Shown here: positions 59,413-64,000 of the stretch, piece by piece | How the letters are laid out: every line of letters starts with the position of its first letter | Position numbering within the stretch: position 1 is the stretch's first letter | Assembly: GCA_963969345.1 (NCBI GenBank) | Contig: OZ017770.1 | Location: 3,233,246-3,297,245, forward strand | Direction of reading: 5' to 3' | DNA length: 64,000 bases | Source: Turbatrix aceti | Taxonomy: Eukaryota; Nematoda; Chromadorea; Rhabditida; Panagrolaimidae | Made by a program: the position numbers and the translations under genes | The notes under the pieces: generated by a model | What the model was told of the DNA's origin: nothing | What the model saw: the letters and a program-made list of their open reading frames with translations, nothing else | Databases searched by the model: none

Positions 59413-61570
59413 TGAATAGAAAAATAATAATTCCCTGCCGTCATCTACGACTCATCATCTGTAAAAAACGTGTAATAATTTTTTTCTCGAATATCAATCA
59501 GTAAATCGTTACTCATTGAAACGAGAAACAAAAAAGGGAGAAGGGAGCTTAAGACCCTGTCCCCCTCCCGTTATGCCACCAAACATTTTCCGCCAATTGC
59601 CGGTGGTAAGCGCTATTGTTTTTTAAAACATGCACACGACACATGCAGCAAGTAAAAAAACTTTTTTTTGGTTAGAAAAGAAGCGACCTTTTGACATGAC
59701 AATTATCTCTGTAGCACCCAGAGACAGGCTGTCTTATTTTGAAGGCTTCCGGTGCTTCTGCAAAGCACTGGGAGTTCTTCAAGACCTGCGTAAAATTTTT
59801 TTTGTCACTCGTAGGGTTGCGACGTCTCAACAAAAGCCAAATGGCAAAAAGAAAGGCGTGGATGAGCCGAGACAACTCTACTTCGTTTGGGTTTTGCTTC
59901 TTGAAACAAAACAGTTGTTCTTCGGCTTTTGAGGAGACCCGCCCGCCTGCGTGCTTATCCGTGTGCCGTGCATTGATGGAGACGTCTCGCCAATCACTCA
60001 TCACCTTGCTTTGTGTACATGTGTTTGACTGATTGAAAAAATCATAAATTTGTTATGTGCAGCTTTGATGTTCGTTCGTTTTTTTTCATGTTAAAGGCTA
60101 CCGATCTGACACCTGTATTTTCCCGAACCTTTGAGAGGGTCCGCTACTGCAAAAATTCAAAATAGCCGGCTTGTCGCTGTCAACTCCCTCCAACGTCGAG
60201 TGCTTTCGATTTCAGCGTTGACCACAAACAGCGATTTAACGAGCAAAGCTCTTGTACGCGCTTGGTATGTAAAGCAAAATGCGTATATTAGCGTTTCATT
60301 GGTCTCAGAAGTTGACAAGAGAGGAGGAGTGGCGACCACTTTCCTAAGTCGATCTTTATCGTTGTTAAGCCGAATTTTACTTTTCGACATGATTGTCTTT
60401 TGTTGACCACCTGATCCACTTGAACAATTACTAAAAACAGCGACTGTGAACATGAGTCACGATGACGTGTTGAGACACAAATCACAGATCAGAAAAACAG
60501 AAAGCAAGTTTTAACAGGCTGCTTGCACCGATAACAGTGATCACCTGACGGCAGAGGACGCGCAACGTTGCGAGTAAGTCAATACGCAGGAGGCATTGTT
60601 CCTAGGAAGTGGACAGAAAGGTAAACACAGTAGCCGCATGAACACCGTCGACGGGAAACCTGAGAGCCAGGCGTTCGTCTATTTTTATTCAGCAACCCCA
60701 AAGAACGCTGGCTGACCAACAGCACTTTAGTCATAGAGCACCTTGTTTTGATAATTTTTGCAATAAACTTTATTATCAACGTCAGATGCTTTAAGAGTGC
60801 CATCTGTTAGCATAGATCAACTGTGCGCAGTCGACATTAAATGAGTATAGATAATTCAGTTTGTGTCGTTTCTCTCAATCACGGATGAATGAGAATTATC
60901 GAAAAGGGAAACTGAGAATTTCCCGAGAACAAAAAAACACAAAATTGTGACCAAATGCATTTTATAATATTATTTCTTCGTTTACCACTTCATCAACCCC
61001 CGTTCAGCGTTCCGCTTTACTCCATTCGCTCAGTCTTGACTCTGCAATGAGGATTTGTTTGAACTGTGCGCTGACCGCTACTACTACCTGCGACCCGTCG
61101 GTCGACAAGAGCGTCACCAGCTACTGCCAGCGAAAGCGCGCGAGGCAAGAGAGAGTTAGTAGTACTAGTAGTAGCCGTTGGTCTTCGTCGAGACTGCTGC
61201 TGAAGCTGTCTCATCGTCAATTGTGGTGGTGGTGGTGTTCACTTTTGTTCACAATGTACACGATGATTCTGGTTGGTATTGACCACCTACACGACCAATG
61301 GTGTTATTTTTTATGTAACCTTTCTATTTTTTACAAATAATTTATTTTTTATTTGGATAACGGTCACCTGTGTTCGCAAACTTGTCCGCCTGAAAAGGGT
61401 GAATGAAATTTATCGTAGTTTGGGTAGAAGAGGTGACCTATAGTGTTGCGACTACTTTTAACAGATAAATTTAAAAGTTTTTGTGCTTTCTGTATTGGAA
61501 TCATACTTCTGATTCGTACATCAAGATTTCTGTAACTTGTTTTAAATTTGACTTTACGATTACCTCTCTA

Positions 61571-61592
61571 TATTATTATTATTATTATTATT
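61571..61592. repeat. (TAT/ATT) microsatellite
   Basis: About seven ATT triplets in tandem. Confidence 0.85.
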
Positions 61593-62448
61593 TCACCATT
61601 ACTCAGTGGTTAGTTATCATTAGACCAGATGTTAGGAGGCACAAATGACGTCCACGTAGGCGTAAATGTCTCGATTCGTTTTGGTCGCGATTTATAGTCG
61701 CGACCTCTCTATATAGTAAGGTGTTTTTACAAAGACACAATTTTAATTTTACGGTATGTATATTCGATAAAATCCAAATTTTACGCTGATAACGGTTTGG
61801 CGGGCCATTAGGTCCGGAGCCATTGATTTGAAAAAGATAATGCACGCTTTATCATAATTGTCAAAATAGTCAATGGCGAAAGCGCGATAGAGGGAGGAGG
61901 CGGCGCGCAGGGTCAAGTGGGTGAGTGTGAGCGAGCGAGCGATAGCGCAAGGACGATTGCGTAAGACAAAAAAATGATTCTGTTAAATTAATTTTAAAAA
62001 TGTTGAAAAAAATATTTTTGAATTCCTCGGAAATAGGCAATCATAATGATGGGTCATTTGACAATCAAAAATCAAAAATGAACAAATTTGAATTTTTGAT
62101 TTTAAAAAAAATAATTTTTGCTAGATACTGGGGTAGGGGCAAATGTGATATCAATAGCATTGACATTTTTTGCTGCGTATGAAAAACATTTTTTCAACAT
62201 TTTAAAAATTAATTTGAATAATTCAATTTTTTGATCTCTCAGAAAATGAAATCCATGGTGAGTGGGCGGAACAGACAGCGGGTGCAGAGACGGACGGCGC
62301 ACATGCCATCAGTCGAGAGAACCGCAACGGCGGTGACAGTGGGCGATTGGGTGATGGCGAAAGATGGCAAAACAAGAGATTGTTGTTATTAATTTTGATG
62401 ATTTATGTATCACATAATTTTATGATTTTTGTTAAATTGCTATTTTTC

Positions 62449-62947
62449 CTGGGCCCCAGTGTTAGTGTTAGTACATATTCTTTGAATATTTTTTTGTGTT
62501 TGGTGTTATGCTTTGAAACGGGTCAATAAGCGATTGCAGCGGGCGAGGATTTATTAGGCGATGGCGAAAGATGCGCGATATTGAAAAGCAACATTATTAC
62601 TTATGTTTTACAAAAGCGTCAAACAAATTACATGGGGCCCCAAAGGGGCCCCCATTGTATTTATGTATTCCAATATTTTTAAAGCGGGTCAAAAAACGAT
62701 TATCTGATTTTGATAATATGCAAATTATCGGTTATTCTAAAAGATAATAACAAAAAATAATTATTTTCTATCGGTAAAATTATGATCGGCAAAAGATAAA
62801 CGAAAAACGGGCAAAAAGAAAATAAACAACAAAACGATAAACGATCCTTTTCGATTTTACGATCCTTCTGATCCTTCCTTGATACCTTTACCTTGCCTTC
62901 CCCTTCCTTCCTTTTCCCTTCCTGGGGCCCCCGTAGGGGGCCCCCCC
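62449..62947. repeat. GGGGCCCC palindrome cluster with diverged repeat units
   Basis: Three G/C palindromes stand out in AT-rich DNA: CTGGGCCCCAG at 62449, ATGGGGCCCCAAAGGGGCCCCCAT at 62632-62655 (two back-to-back blocks) and GGGGCCCCC-GTA-GGGGGCCCC at 62924-62947. The first two are each followed within about 70 bases by CGGGTCAA(T/A)AA(G/A)CGATT (62519 and 62685). GATGGCGAAAGAT also recurs (62353 and 62560). This looks like copies of a short non-coding repeat. Confidence 0.6.
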
Positions 62948-63742
62948 TTTAGCCTTGTTACGATTTTAAAAAGGAAAAAGAACACATCATCGACCAATTC
63001 TTTTTTTTAAAGTTCACAGCTTTCACCTTTTTTAAACGCGATTCCGTTTTTTGACCTTTCTTGTTTCTGACCGTTCAGTCCGGTCCTTATTTTGTTGCAC
63101 GATTTGTATGACTGACCGTTCGCTTAGTTTTGATCGTAACCATAATTTTTTTTGTGCTTCATCCAGAAGTTTTAGCACGTCCAAATTTTTTCATTTATAT
63201 TACTTTTTACATATTTTTCTAAATTTTTGTACCTTCGTTGTCTTTTTGGGTTAATTATTAGCATGGGCTTACGACCACTTCAATCCATCGCATTAGTCCG
63301 GTGCATTAGGCTGTTGTTTGTCCTAAACGAGAAACGTCTTCTTCGTTTGTTGTCGACCCTCGCAGGTCAAAGCTGACCGGCTTTTGCTGGAGCACGGTAG
63401 CATTAATCGCGCAGCGGACAGACTGTGCTAGCCGGCGGTTATCTCGTGCACGTCTCTGTCTTGTTTGCTTGGAATGCCGCTACTCTTTTTTGCGCACTTG
63501 TCCTCAATGGAGGATTGTTGCTTTTGCGTTCAACTGGAGGGTCAGTGCGTGTCTCCTACTCTTGCCTCAAAGGAGATCTAAGTTTTCGATGGTCTCCCGC
63601 GTTGTTTTCAACAATTGTTTGGATGCATACTACACCCCTCTTTTCGTGAAAGAATTTTTTAATTCTTGCTTAACCCTTTGTATTCAGAGCCAACGAACTC
63701 CGTCTCCCAGACTCCCTCCTCCTCTTCTCCATCTCAGGAAGC

Positions 63743-64000
63743 ATGCGGCGTTCGCGGCATGCGGCGCCGCCCGTCGACGAAAGCCCCCTCGATTCATCAC
63801 CGTCCCCTTCAACTCCCTCCCCTCAACGATTGATTTCACGATATCCGACTATCAGTTTCTCTATTGTTTTAATTGTATCATGTAGCTTCGCAATTCTCTC
63901 ACAAACGGGTTTCGTCAGTGCTCAAATCCTTCCTGGTCAAGGAGGACTTCCACTTCCAAACAACATCTTGGGAGGCCAAGGTTTCATTGGACCTCAAAAC
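63743..64000 (+). CDS. N-terminus of a secreted or type II membrane protein (runs off the window)
   Basis: 86 codons are open to the window edge. The ATG follows an acceptor-like CATCTCAG by five bases. A Ser/Pro/Arg-rich leader of about 35 residues precedes a hydrophobic stretch (FSIVLIVSCSFAILSQTGFV) and then SAQILPGQGGLPLPNNILGG, Gly/Pro/Leu-rich. The hydrophobic segment could be an internal signal or signal anchor. No family can be given from this part. Confidence 0.55.
   Translation, partial: MRRSRHAAPPVDESPLDSSPSPSTPSPQRLISRYPTISFSIVLIVSCSFAILSQTGFVSAQILPGQGGLPLPNNILGGQGFIGPQN

Larger units (their letters stand above)
59413..63742. other. Gene-poor, AT-rich region of 4.3 kb
   Basis: Upstream of the GDNF-receptor locus. 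It contains a microsatellite, GGGGCCCC-type hairpins with diverged repeats, and GATCCTT/CCTTCC runs. Short open frames (for example 60131-60406 and 61047-61340) have no splice or homology support. Confidence 0.5.

Overview
The window is nuclear DNA of a small-genome animal, almost certainly a nematode. Nearly every gene is split by short introns (about 45-60 bases, GT-AG, occasionally GC-AG). Genes are packed on both strands. Two products are nematode-typical: a cuticle collagen (52577-53639) and a MOLO-1-type levamisole-receptor modulator (21068-22716). Many start codons lie 1-10 bases after a splice-acceptor-like TTT(T)NAG, as expected if mRNAs receive a trans-spliced leader. A Fez-type zinc-finger gene, an EMX/NOT-like homeobox gene and a four-GDNF-domain receptor locus in one window hint at a lineage that kept more ancestral genes than C. 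elegans. That placement is inference only. All exon models were assembled by hand from splice signals, reading phase and family resemblance.

Layout, 1-20 kb: COX6B (-), a p115/USO1 vesicle tether (+), a Fez-family zinc-finger repressor (-), an unrecognised 527-residue protein (-), the mitochondrial GTPase Miro (+), a small two-pass membrane protein (-), and a compact Ser/Thr kinase (+). 20-36 kb: an 82-residue helical protein (-), a MOLO-1-like membrane protein (+), a catalytically dead MTMR9-type myotubularin (+), adducin with a duplicated core exon (-), an essential myosin light chain (-), and the HUS1 checkpoint clamp subunit (-).

36-46 kb is one giant gene (+) of about 2,850 codons, with two PHD fingers at the start and an FHA-like domain at the end. 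This is a PHF12/ATHP-1-type chromatin protein, inflated by a recently duplicated Gln/Pro/Thr repeat. 46.9-53.6 kb holds a small secreted protein with an activin/BMP-receptor-like three-finger ectodomain and a GPI-type tail but no kinase (+), an SLC2-type sugar transporter (+), a homeobox gene (+), a small Gly/Tyr-rich secreted protein (-) and the cuticle collagen (+). 53.7-59.4 kb is a GFR-alpha/GAS1-like receptor locus (-) with four GDNF domains and two alternative signal-peptide exons. Its 3' end overlaps that of the collagen gene. The last 4.5 kb is mostly AT-rich, repeat-bearing, gene-poor DNA, ending in the first exon of a secreted or membrane protein that runs off the window.

The genes do not form one pathway. 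The most notable candidates are the kinase-less TGF-beta-receptor-like protein, the adducin exon pair (RNHG versus RGGG), the dual-promoter GDNF-receptor locus with its antisense 3' overlap, and the expanded PHF12-like protein.
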